Shown: positions 1 to 8,636 of the stretch, piece after piece
How the letters are laid out: the number at the start of each line of letters is the position of its first letter
How positions within the stretch are numbered: position 1 is the first letter of the stretch
Assembly: GCA_934271235.1 (NCBI GenBank)
Contig: CAKQQT010000008.1
Span: forward strand, 1 to 64,000
From: an uncultured Clostridia bacterium
Lineage (GTDB): Bacteria; Bacillota; Clostridia; Peptostreptococcales; Anaerovoracaceae
Length of the DNA: 64,000 bases
Reading direction: 5' to 3'
Program-made: the position numbers and the translations under genes
The notes under the pieces: model-generated
Database searches by the model: none
Seen by the model: the letters and a program-made list of their open reading frames with translations, nothing else
Told to the model about the DNA's origin: nothing

Positions 1-14
1 TTAGGGCGGTAATT

Positions 15-314
15 TCAGTAGGTTGGCAGTCCATATTTGGTTGTTTTATTGTGTATCCCTTTGTCCACCGACGCAAGTTCGTAACAATCTAACGAAAGAA
101 AATCGCCGGCATTGTTTTGATAAGTGATCTCACACCAGTCCCCTGTATCTATGGTGTTTGCATCCATGGAAGTAAACCCATCCGGCACAGCAGACAGGGA
201 CGGAAAGCCCATAACGCGAAGATTTTGATCCGGAGCATTTCCGAAATAGAGGCACCCCGCGCCGATTAGAATCAAAATCAAAATCAGAATCAGCATCTTT
301 TTGTTCTTTTTCAT
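15..314 (-). CDS. small membrane-anchored protein, unknown function
   Basis: A 99-residue protein that I do not recognise. A basic start is followed by one hydrophobic segment (about residues 7-24, Ile/Leu-rich) and a polar tail that should face outside. A Cys at residue 21 follows Gly-Ala-Gly; this is a poor lipobox, so a lipoprotein is possible but not convincing. A GGGAG-type ribosome site lies before the ATG. It is the last of a colinear minus-strand series that begins with an ECF sigma factor near 4.2 kb, so it may be part of that regulon. Confidence 0.55.
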   Translation of the reverse strand: MKKNKKMLILILILILIGAGCLYFGNAPDQNLRVMGFPSLSAVPDGFTSMDANTIDTGDWCEITYQNNAGDFLSLDCYELASVDKGIHNKTTKYGLPTY

Positions 315-362
315 TTTCTTCTCCCTCCCCTTTCTTTGTTGGTAGTTATGTGGTTTGTAGCG

Positions 363-683
363 TCAGCGTACTTTCTTTAACCGTATCGTGAGCAGATGCA
401 GCCCGGCACTGACCGTAAGAATTTCTCCGGCATATGGATAGACAATTTCCGCGTCACTGCTGATGCCAAAGATACAACACTTCAGAACAAGCAGCAGTCC
501 AAAGGCAGTGAAGGCAAGCGAAATGCCTTTTATGACACGCAGAGGCGGCAGCAGCAACCCTATAATGACACCGAGTACTATCGCCAGGATTTCCACCGTG
601 AAAACCAGACGCAGAAATTCCGATTCCCATCCTGACAGCAAAATACCGAGTCCATTTTCACTGTAAAACATCGCACTGATCAT
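363..683 (-). CDS. small integral membrane protein, unknown function
   Basis: A 106-residue protein with three clear hydrophobic segments (about residues 25-45, 52-72 and 82-100) and a basic C-terminus (KKVR). No family recognised. AGGGAGG directly upstream supports the ATG. It lies between two other small membrane proteins in the same orientation, downstream of the sigma/anti-sigma pair, with gaps of 50-110 bases that would allow one transcript. Confidence 0.6.
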   Translation of the reverse strand: MISAMFYSENGLGILLSGWESEFLRLVFTVEILAIVLGVIIGLLLPPLRVIKGISLAFTAFGLLLVLKCCIFGISSDAEIVYPYAGEILTVSAGLHLLTIRLKKVR

Positions 684-796
684 TTTACCTCCCTTCTTTC
701 GTCTGCGCTGTCACTTTATCACTTTGCAACTTTATCTTACTAAATAGCATAGCAGAGTTCCCGCAGACTGTCAACAAACGGGGGCGAAAGCGATTT

Positions 797-1138
797 CTAT
801 TTCTTCTTCAAAAGCTTCGCGAAAAAGTCAGGTACGTTCTTCCATGGCTTGTCTTTCCGCGCTATCGTGTTTGTGCCGCCCCGCAATGGGTTGATTGCCG
901 GAAGCGGGGATTCTCCCTTCCATGCACGTTCCTCATTCATTTCCTGCAGCAGACTTCTACCCGTATAGATTTTGTCTTGATCAAAGCTACTCAAGTTTGG
1001 ACTCCTTTCGGCGGCTTGCTTTTCTTTACCTTTTCTACCGAAACGGGTGTGAAGAAAATCCCACACAGAAAAGATAATCAGAAGGGTCGTACAGATAATG
1101 ATGATTTCTATTTTCCCTATAAAATGATTATACAGCAA
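797..1138 (-). CDS. small single-pass membrane protein, TTG start
   Basis: A 113-residue protein with one N-terminal membrane segment (about residues 8-27) followed by a charged cytoplasmic-looking tail ending KKK. No family recognised. The start is TTG at 1138, chosen because AAGGAGGAG lies at the correct distance upstream. It sits in the minus-strand series downstream of the ECF sigma factor and follows the lipoprotein gene by about 90 bases. Confidence 0.55.
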   Translation of the reverse strand: MLYNHFIGKIEIIIICTTLLIIFSVWDFLHTRFGRKGKEKQAAERSPNLSSFDQDKIYTGRSLLQEMNEERAWKGESPLPAINPLRGGTNTIARKDKPWKNVPDFFAKLLKKK

Positions 1139-1226
1139 GCAAATCTCCTCCTTTTAATGGTAGCGGATTCCGGTCATGCATTCAAGAGCTGCTCTGAAAT
1201 TTCGTTTTTCTATTTATTTGCTCTAA

Positions 1227-2357
1227 CTAAGATGCTGCCGAATTGACCGGTGGATACAGGAAAGTACTTAACAAACCGTGTTCTTCAATTTTTGCAGTTT
1301 CTGCGTTTTCGCGATTGAACAGAAGGACTGTCTCTTCACTAATCAAGATCTTGCCCAAATAGCTACCTTCATTGTTATAAAAAGCTGCAATCATCCCCTG
1401 CACATCATTATAGTTCGGGAAGATGAGGATGTTGATTTCATTTTGTCTGCCATAGTTCCAAATAAAATCATACGACTCTCGATTTGTATCAAGCGTTGGA
1501 ATATCTTTTTCTATATCAGCTATCCGAACAATAATGTGAAAAGAACCGTCATAGGGGTTCATCTTTACGATATTGCAGCTTTCATTCCAATAGAAACATT
1601 CCGTTTTCGTATCTCCGTAAATATTTTCCCCAAACCATTCGGAATACGGCGGAGTATTCTGACTCAGTGTTTCATCAAACATACCTTGGAATGAATGCCT
1701 TTGTATGACGGTAAAGTTTCCATTATTTCTTTTCTCTGCAACAATTGAAACAGGATAGCGTTCCCTTGCAAGACTCCCTTTGGTTCTGTTGCACATAAGT
1801 GCAAGTGTTCCGTCTTGGTCAAGGAAAAAAGCTAATGGCTCGAATCTTTCATTTTCCTCTACCTCCATCTGCAGTTTGCCAATTTGTTCGCCTTTTTTCT
1901 CGATTTCATAGGTTTCACATTTTTCATCAGCAGTATAATTGAGTTGCTCGTCTTCATTCCAAATCTGCTTGAAACTGATAAACTCCCCTTCTACCATTGA
2001 GTTCTTGCGAAATTCTTTCCATTTGCTTTGCTCAAGAATTTCACACGGTGTTCGAAATGCCTGTAAAGGCTTTGCACGCAAAACCATAATGTCATCGCAC
2101 AGGGAAAGCGGATATATTGTATCTCTGTCAAAATTCCCGATGTCAGCATCTTTCTGAACCTGATACAGTGGTTCCGTCGCGCACCTCATCGTACCATTCT
2201 TCAAATTAATATACAATTCATACGCGCCTGCAACGTCTTCGTTTTCCTGCACATAAATCAGTAGCTTCACGTCGGCATCCCTTGCGGAGCAACCCACGAG
2301 TATCAGCAGCCCTACGGACAGTATTGCAAAAAGACTTTTGAATCGTTTGGTTTTCAT
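1227..2357 (-). CDS. lipoprotein, unknown function
   Basis: A 376-residue predicted lipoprotein. The N-terminus is basic, then hydrophobic, and ends in the lipobox LVGC (Cys23), so the mature protein should be anchored to the outer face of the membrane. The rest is beta-rich and charged with no domain I can name. AAGGAGGG precedes the ATG by a normal distance. It begins about 40 bases after the end of the ECF-transporter S-component gene, so the two are probably co-transcribed. A solute-sensing or solute-delivering role next to a transporter gene is possible but is inference. Confidence 0.75.
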   Translation of the reverse strand: MKTKRFKSLFAILSVGLLILVGCSARDADVKLLIYVQENEDVAGAYELYINLKNGTMRCATEPLYQVQKDADIGNFDRDTIYPLSLCDDIMVLRAKPLQAFRTPCEILEQSKWKEFRKNSMVEGEFISFKQIWNEDEQLNYTADEKCETYEIEKKGEQIGKLQMEVEENERFEPLAFFLDQDGTLALMCNRTKGSLARERYPVSIVAEKRNNGNFTVIQRHSFQGMFDETLSQNTPPYSEWFGENIYGDTKTECFYWNESCNIVKMNPYDGSFHIIVRIADIEKDIPTLDTNRESYDFIWNYGRQNEINILIFPNYNDVQGMIAAFYNNEGSYLGKILISEETVLLFNRENAETAKIEEHGLLSTFLYPPVNSAAS

Positions 2358-2397
2358 GCAGAATCCCTCCTTTCGTGTCCCCTTGTTTGATGTTCTC

Positions 2398-2976
2398 TTA
2401 ATTCAACTTCCTGCCTAACAGGACAATTCGAACAATCACAGGACATAGTGTTATATTCAATACAAGCTCAAACAGAAAGTTGCCTCCAGCAAGCCCAAGT
2501 ATCAAATAAGAATATCCGGAGCCTTCGAAGCCGAATGCTGCTGCAATATCGGAAACAATCTCCATAAAAAACAAATAGCAGCCGATTAAGAATACGCTCG
2601 TATTAATCAAAGGGCACAAGGCAGCGGCGATGGCTACTGCAAAATAAGTATTGATTGCTTCAAACATTTTATAACCGATTCCTGCAACTGCTCCTGCAAG
2701 AATGCCTTTTAGAATCACAATGAAAATTGTTGCAAAGGGACGAAACTCTAAGAATAATGTTGCATCTCCTGACATTAAAACAACCATTCCAAAAACGAAA
2801 CCCAACCATGCGCCAGCAATCCATCCATAAAGTGCCGTCCCTACCACAATTGGAATCAGCACTAAGGATATTGAAAATGCGCCGAATTTGATGAAACTGC
2901 CGAGCAACTGAAGCCCGATGATCAGCGCGGTAAAAAGCGCCTTGCCAGTCAGCCTCTTTACATTTTTGCTTTGCAT
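2398..2976 (-). CDS. ECF transporter S component, substrate unknown
   Basis: A 192-residue protein with about six hydrophobic segments and the overall plan of substrate-binding S components of energy-coupling factor transporters. The N-terminal stretch KALFTALI is the typical S-component start, and Gly-rich helices with Leu-Phe-Glu follow. Substrate cannot be told from sequence alone; the family covers vitamins and related small molecules. No EcfA or EcfT gene is adjacent, so it would rely on a shared energy module (group II system). A strong AAGGAGG precedes the ATG. It lies about 40 bases downstream of the anti-sigma gene, which suggests that the sigma factor controls it. Confidence 0.75.
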   Translation of the reverse strand: MQSKNVKRLTGKALFTALIIGLQLLGSFIKFGAFSISLVLIPIVVGTALYGWIAGAWLGFVFGMVVLMSGDATLFLEFRPFATIFIVILKGILAGAVAGIGYKMFEAINTYFAVAIAAALCPLINTSVFLIGCYLFFMEIVSDIAAAFGFEGSGYSYLILGLAGGNFLFELVLNITLCPVIVRIVLLGRKLN

Positions 2977-3018
2977 TGCCGTCCTCCTTATCTTTTCTCC
3001 GCCTCCTGTCGCTTTTCA

Positions 3019-3723
3019 TCAAATGAAAAAGAAATCATTCCACGCCATGCGCAGGGCTTCTGGGAAAGAAATCCTTTCGCTGACTGTAACCGTACCTTTT
3101 TGAATACCTTCCACGCGAATACGATATTCACTTTCTGTAGATAAATAAGTAAAGACGCACCATGTCTTGCTGCCATCGATATCTGCCTCCATGATTGAAT
3201 CTTCTGCATTCTGCTCTCCTTTGCTTTCTGTTTTAAACAGTATGACTTTCCCTGACGCCTCAGATTCTGTCTGCACATGGACGGCAAGTTGAGATGATGC
3301 GCTATGCAGCCGATATTTTTCGATTTCATAGACATTCGTTTCGAGATCTCCGGTCGTCAGATTCCAGATTCCGGCTTCTATCGCAGCATCCGATGCGGTA
3401 TTTGGATAGTCCATAAGCTTGACCGCCTGCCATGTTACTGATAGCAGCAAAGCCAGCAGGAGAATCACAATAGGTGTCAGAATGCGGAAGATGGTTCTGC
3501 GGCGACGTATCTTTTTCGCATAAGCGGTGATACGAGCCGTTTGCCCTGCCTCTGCTTCTGTCGAGGTCGAGAGATAATCTTTTCTTTTCATGCGCTCATA
3601 TTTCTCTCCACAGGCTTGACACTCGATTAAATGCTCCTCAAGTAGCAGCCTACTATCATCTGAACAGCATTCATCGACATATAAAGGCAGTAAATCCCCT
3701 GCCACATTACAACTAATCTTCAT
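3019..3723 (-). CDS. zinc-finger anti-sigma factor
   Basis: A 234-residue anti-sigma factor. The N-terminus carries the HxxxCxxC core of the zf-HC2 fold (His31, Cys35, Cys38, with Cys5 as likely fourth ligand), which in this family holds the cognate ECF sigma factor inactive at the membrane. One transmembrane helix lies at about residues 79-99, followed by an extracytoplasmic domain of about 130 residues with no recognised fold. The gene overlaps the sigma gene by 11 bases, the usual translationally coupled arrangement. A regulator that senses an envelope signal and releases the sigma factor is the expected role. Confidence 0.85.
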   Translation of the reverse strand: MKISCNVAGDLLPLYVDECCSDDSRLLLEEHLIECQACGEKYERMKRKDYLSTSTEAEAGQTARITAYAKKIRRRRTIFRILTPIVILLLALLLSVTWQAVKLMDYPNTASDAAIEAGIWNLTTGDLETNVYEIEKYRLHSASSQLAVHVQTESEASGKVILFKTESKGEQNAEDSIMEADIDGSKTWCVFTYLSTESEYRIRVEGIQKGTVTVSERISFPEALRMAWNDFFFI

Positions 3724-4204
3724 TTTCGCCCTCCAATTTGTGTATCAATTTTTCTTTTGCCCGATAATGGGTAACTCTTGCCCATGAATCCGTCTTCGAA
3801 AAGATCATTGCAATTTCCTTGAAGCTTAAATTTCCTAAAACTCTTAAAGTGAATACTTCTTTATAAGGCTCTTGTAAGCTCTGCAACGATCGAACAATTT
3901 CTGCTACCTGTTCTTTTTCATACAGCTTGTCCAAGAAATGATTGGGATCTTCTATTTCTAAAACTTTTTCCAAGGAATCATGCTTATTTCTTCTCTTCTG
4001 TTCTTTGTAATATAGATTTTTAGCGATTTGGCACAGCCATGTTACGGCATTACATTCTCCTCGAAAGCGGTTAATATGCAGGAAGGCACGATAAAAGGTT
4101 TCTGCCGTCAGTTCCTCAGACAAATGCTCATCGCGACAAAGCGCTAGAAGATATCGATATATGATGTCTTTATACTGGTGACAAAGATATTCAAATTCCT
4201 CCAT
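3713..4204 (-). CDS. ECF-family RNA polymerase sigma factor
   Basis: A 163-residue sigma-70 family factor of the extracytoplasmic-function class. Region 2 occupies about residues 8-75 (YKDIIYRYLL, LTAETFYRAF, TWLCQIAKNL, the -10 recognition core). Region 4 occupies about residues 100-155, with a helix-turn-helix around LSFKEIAMIF. Length is normal for the class. It overlaps its anti-sigma gene. Upstream there is an AAC-containing element that could be an ECF-type promoter, which would imply autoregulation. Genes colinear downstream (transporter S component, lipoprotein, small membrane proteins) form the likely regulon. Confidence 0.9.
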   Translation of the reverse strand: MEEFEYLCHQYKDIIYRYLLALCRDEHLSEELTAETFYRAFLHINRFRGECNAVTWLCQIAKNLYYKEQKRRNKHDSLEKVLEIEDPNHFLDKLYEKEQVAEIVRSLQSLQEPYKEVFTLRVLGNLSFKEIAMIFSKTDSWARVTHYRAKEKLIHKLEGENED

Positions 4205-4247
4205 ATGGACCCTCCCTTCACCTGAATTATTTGGGCTTCATATATTA

Positions 4248-4272
4248 GAGTCAAAAAAAGTGGAAACGTTAC
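4248..4272 (-). promoter_or_regulatory. candidate ECF-type promoter of the sigma operon
   Basis: On the minus strand GTAACGTTT is followed after about 15 bases by GACTCTAA, roughly 45 bases before the sigma-gene ATG. An AAC core in the -35 element is typical of ECF promoters. A conventional TTGACT in the same stretch is an alternative. Low confidence because ECF promoters are factor-specific. Confidence 0.3.
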
Positions 4273-4438
4273 AAAGATATTTCAATATTTCAGTTTTTTT
4301 GATTTATTCTCTTCTACGTCACTTAAGCATTATAACTCATTTCAACCATACCTGCTGCATATTACCCTTTATTCGCAGTGCATGCTTTCCAATACAGCAT
4401 TTTCTTGTATCAAAGGGCAGGCACTGTGTTGCTTTACT

Positions 4439-4744
4439 TCAACTCGTCGCTTCCTCATCGTTTTCAAACCGGAAGATGGCCACAGTCAAATACAGCTTTT
4501 CCTTTTCCTTGTTGTAGACGTTATCTACCATACCGGACTGAATGATGATCCGATCCTTGTCCTCAAGGCCCAGCGCGTCTTCGTAGGCTTCACCGACAAA
4601 TCTTGCTCGCCAGGAGGCATATCTTGGCTTGTCGTCTTGATCTCTTCCCTCATAGCTTCTGATATCGGCAATCACTGTCCGCTTTCTGTTTTCGCCTTTT
4701 TTTGCCTGAAATACCATTGCCTTCGTTCCTTTTTCAATGTTCAT
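4439..4744 (-). CDS. OB-fold, SSB-like small protein
   Basis: A 101-residue protein whose pattern resembles single-stranded-DNA-binding OB folds. An N-terminal beta pair (TKAMVFQAKK, RTVIADIRSYEG) is followed by an aromatic strand YASWRARFVGE, a short helix, then D-R-I-I-I-Q-S-G and a final strand ending VAIFRFE. It lacks the acidic C-terminal tip of housekeeping SSB. GGAGG precedes the ATG. It stands alone between the sigma operon and an IS remnant, and could belong to a mobile element. Assignment rests on fold pattern, not on a diagnostic motif. Confidence 0.5.
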   Translation of the reverse strand: MNIEKGTKAMVFQAKKGENRKRTVIADIRSYEGRDQDDKPRYASWRARFVGEAYEDALGLEDKDRIIIQSGMVDNVYNKEKEKLYLTVAIFRFENDEEATS

Positions 4745-4898
4745 TTTATCCTCCGTTTCTCCGCCGGATATACTGCCGGCGGTCGGTATGGTAATAAAAG
4801 TGCTTCTTCCTCACCGCTGTGTGGGTTAGGATAGTTGTCAGCGAAAGGCAATTACTTTTGTGGTAGTATATAGCTATCACAGGAAAGGATTTTTCACT

Positions 4899-5141
4899 AT
4901 GAACCATAGTTCAGAATTAAAGGATGCACTCCTTAGGAGAATGCTTCCACCAAACAATGAATCCATTGCCAAGATATCCAAAGAAGAAGGGTATACTGCT
5001 CCTGGTACGGGTGCTGTTCCTGATGACTGGAGCACACAGGATAAATTTTTAGTTGTTGTTGAAACAGCAAGCATGAATAAAACGGAACTTGCCGGGTATG
5101 CCCTTAAAAAGGGACTTTATGTTGAGCAGATCAAAGCATAG
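4899..5141 (+). pseudogene. IS3-family OrfA-like fragment (first)
   Basis: The translated stretch begins MNHSSELKDALLRRMLPPNN and continues with EEG, then TGAVPDDWSTQDKF and a region ending GLYVEQIKA, all familiar from IS-associated transposase helper proteins. The usual segment between EEG and the APGTG stretch, which carries the TLYNWR helix-turn-helix, is missing, and a TAG stands where the family has the Trp of AWR. An ATG with AAAGGA upstream marks the start. Confidence 0.7.
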
Positions 5142-5173
5142 AAAGCTGCCTGTGTGAATGCAAATGGGCGGCA

Positions 5174-5400
5174 TTGCTGAAGAAGATTGTACGCCTTCAC
5201 GAAGAAGAAGGCCGTACCTACAAAAGTATCACTGCGGAGTATGGCGTATCGAAAGTCTGTATTTCCACGTGGTGCAGCGAATTCGGCAAAGAATGCCAAG
5301 CTCAAGCCAGCCTTAATCCGGACACACCAAATGAAATGGAACAGCGGGAAGACGGGAAGCTATCTCCACTGCGCAAACAAAATCGCATAAAAAAGAGCTC
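5174..5400 (+). pseudogene. IS3-family OrfA fragment (second)
   Basis: The frame encodes KKIVRLHEEEGRTYKSI, then AEYGVSKVCISTWCSEF, a classic IS3 OrfA helix-turn-helix, followed by ELNP-like and NEME-like residues. After about residue 70 the leucine-zipper region is lost by frameshift. It lies directly after the first OrfA fragment and before the OrfB remnant. Confidence 0.7.
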
Positions 5401-5491
5401 GAATGCGTGGGGCTGTGAAGCCCCTGTTTGTGGTGCCATTTTATTTTTTGCGTCTTCTGCAAGGAAGGAAATCTCTAAATCGAAGCAAAAG

Positions 5492-5537
5492 AGCTGTCGC
5501 TCCGGTCGATGAATTTCATCAACTGTGCGACAGCCCC
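5492..5537. repeat. palindromic hairpin inside the IS remnant
   Basis: GCTGTCGC and GCGACAGC flank a central self-complementary GATGAATTTCATC. The structure interrupts the transposase frame between the OrfA and OrfB remnants. It may be a small palindromic repeat unit or an old terminator; there is no strong T-run. Confidence 0.5.
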
Positions 5538-5601
5538 ATGTTTGCAAAGGAATCGCAGGTTCCGTTCTGCACACTTTTGACCCAGTGCAGCAACCGTTCA
5601 T

Positions 5602-6009
5602 AAATATATGAATACAGAACTTGGACTCCGATCGATTGTGCGCCCAAAGAAGCCGGGTTATGAGCATGGGAAGCCGCATAAGGTATTTGACAATAAACTC
5701 AAGCAAAAGTTCACCACAGACAAGATTAATCAAAAATGATGTACGGATTTCACCTATCTTTTTCTTGCAGATTACGAAGTTTGCTACAACTGCACCATCT
5801 TGGATCTGCCCGCCCGAAGTGTGATCGCCAGTATTACAGATCGCAGCATTACCAGTGATCTTGCTATCCGCACGCTGAAAAAGGCACTCGAATCGCAGTC
5901 ATCTATCAAAGACAGCTTAATTCTGCATGCAGATCAAGGGCCATAATATATATCGAAAGCATTTGCCGAGTTCTGTAAATCTGCGAATGTGATGCCCCAA
6001 ACAATCTGA
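5602..6009 (+). pseudogene. IS3-family OrfB (DDE transposase) remnant
   Basis: The frame gives KYMNTELGLRSIVRPKKPGY and then a typical integrase-core stretch with the first catalytic Asp (TDFTYLF, codon at 5746) and the second (LHADQG, codon at 5932). In-frame stops at 5737 (TGA where the family has Trp) and 5944 (TAA) break it, and the frame is lost after SANV near 5995, before the third catalytic residue. Confidence 0.8.
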
Positions 6010-6079
6010 CGAAAGCGCCGCCGTGTAATCTGACGGATGACCTTTCACCACAGACGAACGGCATGCCTGTCATTCAAGC

Positions 6080-6107
6080 AAAAACTGCCGCGAATGCGGC
6101 AGTTTTT
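6080..6107 (-). terminator. Rho-independent terminator of the candidate immunity gene
   Basis: A 12-base perfect stem (AAAAACTGCCGC / GCGGCAGTTTTT) with a GAAT loop lies 13 bases past the stop of the 247-residue gene. T-runs on both sides make it bidirectional. Confidence 0.85.
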
Positions 6108-6119
6108 GCTTTTTGTTGT

Positions 6120-6863
6120 TTAAGGATGTTTGATTTTTTGATTCATCATAGACTTGATATGTTCCGGCAGTGGATATTCAATATCCGCACCATATCCGGT
6201 GTGACTATCCAAAAAATATCCTTTCGGTTCTTCGTTTTCATCGTAGGTATATCTGAACTCAACATTTTCCATACCCGCTACAGTGATATGGGACCCTATA
6301 TACATCCGTCTGCTTTCGATGAGTCTTTTCTCATAAATATACTGTTCTATACATAAGTTAAACCTTGCAACTTTCTGTTTACACTCCATATCCATGAAAA
6401 AAGTACTCATAATATTTTTTTCCAATACTCCATCTTCATTTAACGTTGCAACACAAACCTGTGGACACCTCGCTTTCTCCAGTTTCGGAGTTACTAGAAT
6501 CGACGATTCTACGTTTCCGTTCCATTGGATGTGTTCTATCACCTCATTTTCTTGATTGGGATATTGAAATGCTAAGGTAAGGATATCATCCTTATAATAA
6601 TATGCATAGTCCGGTGCTTTCCTTGGCGCTTTCTTTAAGAGATTGCCTCGTTTCAAGTTTGTAACATATAAGTCTTTTATCATGCTGCGGCAGTGATAGC
6701 CTCTAGGCATTAAATTTCCACCTCTACCGTATGCTACAGTCATTTCATAGCGCTTTTCAATGTCTTCACCTGCCTGTGAAATACGTTCAGCAGTATAATA
6801 CCTATCAACTAATCCCTGCGCGTATGCTGTCCACTTATCTTTTTCGGCATTGTTCAATAACAT
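6120..6863 (-). CDS. candidate immunity protein of the RHS toxin
   Basis: A 247-residue soluble protein without signal peptide or membrane segment and with no family I recognise. Its position is informative: it starts 14 bases after the restored stop of the RHS-type nuclease toxin, with GGAGAGGAG before the ATG, and ends at a terminator. In RHS loci the gene immediately downstream of the toxin C-terminus encodes the cognate immunity protein. The frame is intact although the toxin is broken, consistent with retained protection. The function is inferred from context alone. Confidence 0.6.
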   Translation of the reverse strand: MLLNNAEKDKWTAYAQGLVDRYYTAERISQAGEDIEKRYEMTVAYGRGGNLMPRGYHCRSMIKDLYVTNLKRGNLLKKAPRKAPDYAYYYKDDILTLAFQYPNQENEVIEHIQWNGNVESSILVTPKLEKARCPQVCVATLNEDGVLEKNIMSTFFMDMECKQKVARFNLCIEQYIYEKRLIESRRMYIGSHITVAGMENVEFRYTYDENEEPKGYFLDSHTGYGADIEYPLPEHIKSMMNQKIKHP

Positions 6864-6877
6864 GTAAAGCTCCTCTC

Positions 6878-8043
6878 CTAAAATGGTCTAGCTAGATCAA
6901 GCGCACGTAAGAACTTTTGAATTTCTAAAAGTGTCTCTTCTACATTCTCACGTTTTTTTGTGATATTATTTTTACCGGTTTTTTTATAATATGCAGATCT
7001 TAGCATGCTATTTACCATATTGAAATAAGCCGGGCGATGCAGTCTCTTGTGTAATCCTTTTTTAGATCAATCAAATTTTCTCTGTCCTCTACTGATTTTT
7101 TAACTTTTTTGAAAACCCATCGAGCAGTCCTGGCTCTAAAATGCTTCTTTGCAACAATATGATGCGTTTCCGTACGTTCATATTTTCTTTTCGCTTTCGC
7201 ATAACTTGCAGCAATTTTATCAACAAGTGATTGGGCCTGTCCTTTCACATAGGTACTTGCATCGGTCAGGATATCTCCCACTCTTCTTGAAAGATCTTTC
7301 ATTGCGTCTCGATATGCATCTGTGTTTGCATACCATAAGATTAGGCCTGCAGTTGCTACGCTTCCAATCGCAATGAGTTCTAAAGCGATATGCCCGCTCG
7401 GGTCAACATAGTTGATCGGATTATTTGCACAGTATGCATACAGGTGCCAAGTGTCCGCGTCGCTGCGTTCGCCGCGGTAGGTATCCTGTGTCAGGAATCT
7501 TCCGGTGCTTGGGTCGTAGAATCTTGCGTTCAAGTACAGCAGTCCGGTCAGTTCACCGTAGATGGCTCCGGTATATTGGATCTCGTTCTCGAAGCTGCTG
7601 TAAGCACTTGCTTTGCTCTCACTGACTTCGCCGAAATCACTGTACCAATAGGATACCACACGATTTCCGTCCTTGTCCAGTACATTTACCGTGCTGCCCC
7701 TCTAATCTTCAGTATAGAAGTAGTACGCTTCGCTTCCTGTTTCGATTCTGCTGGTCGCAAACGCATCCGATACATTGAGAAGATAAAAGACTTTCAGGTT
7801 TCCTGCGCTGTCGGTGGTGTAAAGCACACTTCCGTTTTGATAGAAGTAATTCGTTACATCACTTCCCTCTTTCTTCTGCACTCTCTGTCCGTCTCCGTTA
7901 TACAGATTCGTCTGCGTTGTGCTTCCGCTGGTGTAGGAAGTGAGCATGCCTGCCGGTGTATACGTGTAGGTCTTGGTGATGTCGCTTCCGCTGACGCTGA
8001 TCTGCTGTCCGTTTCTGTTATAGGCATAGGTCAGGGTGTCGGT
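6878..8043 (-). pseudogene. RHS-repeat protein C-terminal remnant with HNH-type toxin tip
   Basis: The remnant starts inside the YD-repeat region (TLTYAYNRNGQ, YTPAGMLTSY), runs through the RHS core end (YTGAIYGELTGLLYLNARFYDP, with GRFLTQDTYRG and NPINYVDPSGH) and ends in a toxin tip with THHIVAKKHFRA, an HNH/AHH-nuclease motif. Three lesions are visible. The N-terminal bulk is missing upstream of about 8043. A TAG at 7704-7702 replaces the Tyr of YFYTEDYRGSTVNV. A one-base shift near 7052 diverts the toxin tip; in the other frame it continues LHRPAYFNMVNSMLRSAYYK and ends at 6878. The toxin is therefore almost surely not made. Confidence 0.85.
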
Positions 8044-8116
8044 ATAATCAAAAAATGATATTTTTTTAGCCAAAAGTGTTGCAAAAAAAAAGCTTGAGCA
8101 CAACACCTGGCACACA

Positions 8117-8154
8117 TACAAAGGCCCGAAATACGTTTCGTATTCCGGGCCGGG
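8117..8154 (-). repeat. near-copy of the ssrA terminator (direct repeat A)
   Basis: A hairpin (GGCCCGGAATACG / CGTATTTCGGGCC on the minus strand, followed by TTTGT) that matches 33 of 38 positions of the terminator just past the tmRNA gene (10134-10171), in the same orientation. It can end transcription of the AAA15/RloB locus, and the two copies bracket that locus like the ends of an inserted segment. Confidence 0.7.
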
Positions 8155-8191
8155 CCATATCTATCGATGCTCATCTTCGTGATATGGGTTT

Positions 8192-8635
8192 TTAGTTATC
8201 AATGTTCAACTTATTATTGCAATTTTCGGCTTTCTTTTTAATCTCCTGCACTAACCTATACACCGTACTGCATGGACACATCTGTGACGGAAGTGTTTTC
8301 TTATCCCGCAGCATCTGCTCATATTTTAAGTGCGCGCGTTTAATCGCATCTTCTTCCTCTCCGTATTGGCATAGCCTGTGATACAGTTTCTCATCTGCCT
8401 TGTCATACGCCTGTCCGGTCTTTCTTTCGTAAAGCTCTCCGAATCTGTCACAGCAAGTCCATGATTGCTCAATCGTCGGAATATTTCCAAAATAGCCAAA
8501 CAGCCATATCTCAAAGCAGGGATTTGACCACCCGACATGAAAACCTTCTGCCTCTGCTTTCCGTATGATGCCATCAAAGTCTACAACCTTATCGCGGTCA
8601 AATACAATCCATGGAATTCTGTATCGCGAGCCATG
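8192..8635 (-). pseudogene. RloB-like protein, 5' deleted
   Basis: A frame shifted from the start codon encodes the C-terminal two thirds of an RloB protein: PWIVFDRDKVVDFDGII, then VGWSNPCFEIWLFGYF (the diagnostic SNPxFExW motif), and a helical tail ending at a TAA at 8194-8192. The stretch upstream lacks the N-terminal CEGxxTE motif. An ATG with AGGAGG at 8635 reads MARDTEF and stops early, so a deletion with frameshift has joined the start to the interior. It follows the AAA15 ATPase, as in the intact pair at 32.7-34.5 kb. Confidence 0.8.
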
Positions 8636-8636
8636 T

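Larger units (their letters stand above)
4899..6009 (+). mobile_element. decayed IS3-family insertion sequence
   Basis: About 1.1 kb of plus-strand sequence carries three pieces of IS3-type transposition genes in the expected order: two OrfA-like N-terminal fragments and an OrfB (DDE transposase) fragment. Each piece is interrupted by stop codons, frameshifts or internal deletion, and the C-terminal third of OrfB with the final catalytic Glu is absent. I could not identify matching terminal inverted repeats. The two OrfA-like pieces are of different subtype, so this may be two nested elements. It is surely inactive. Confidence 0.8.

Noticed and set aside
8326..8577. 83-codon minus-strand open frame
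   Set aside because: It is the wrong frame over the RloB remnant; the other frame carries the RloB motifs.
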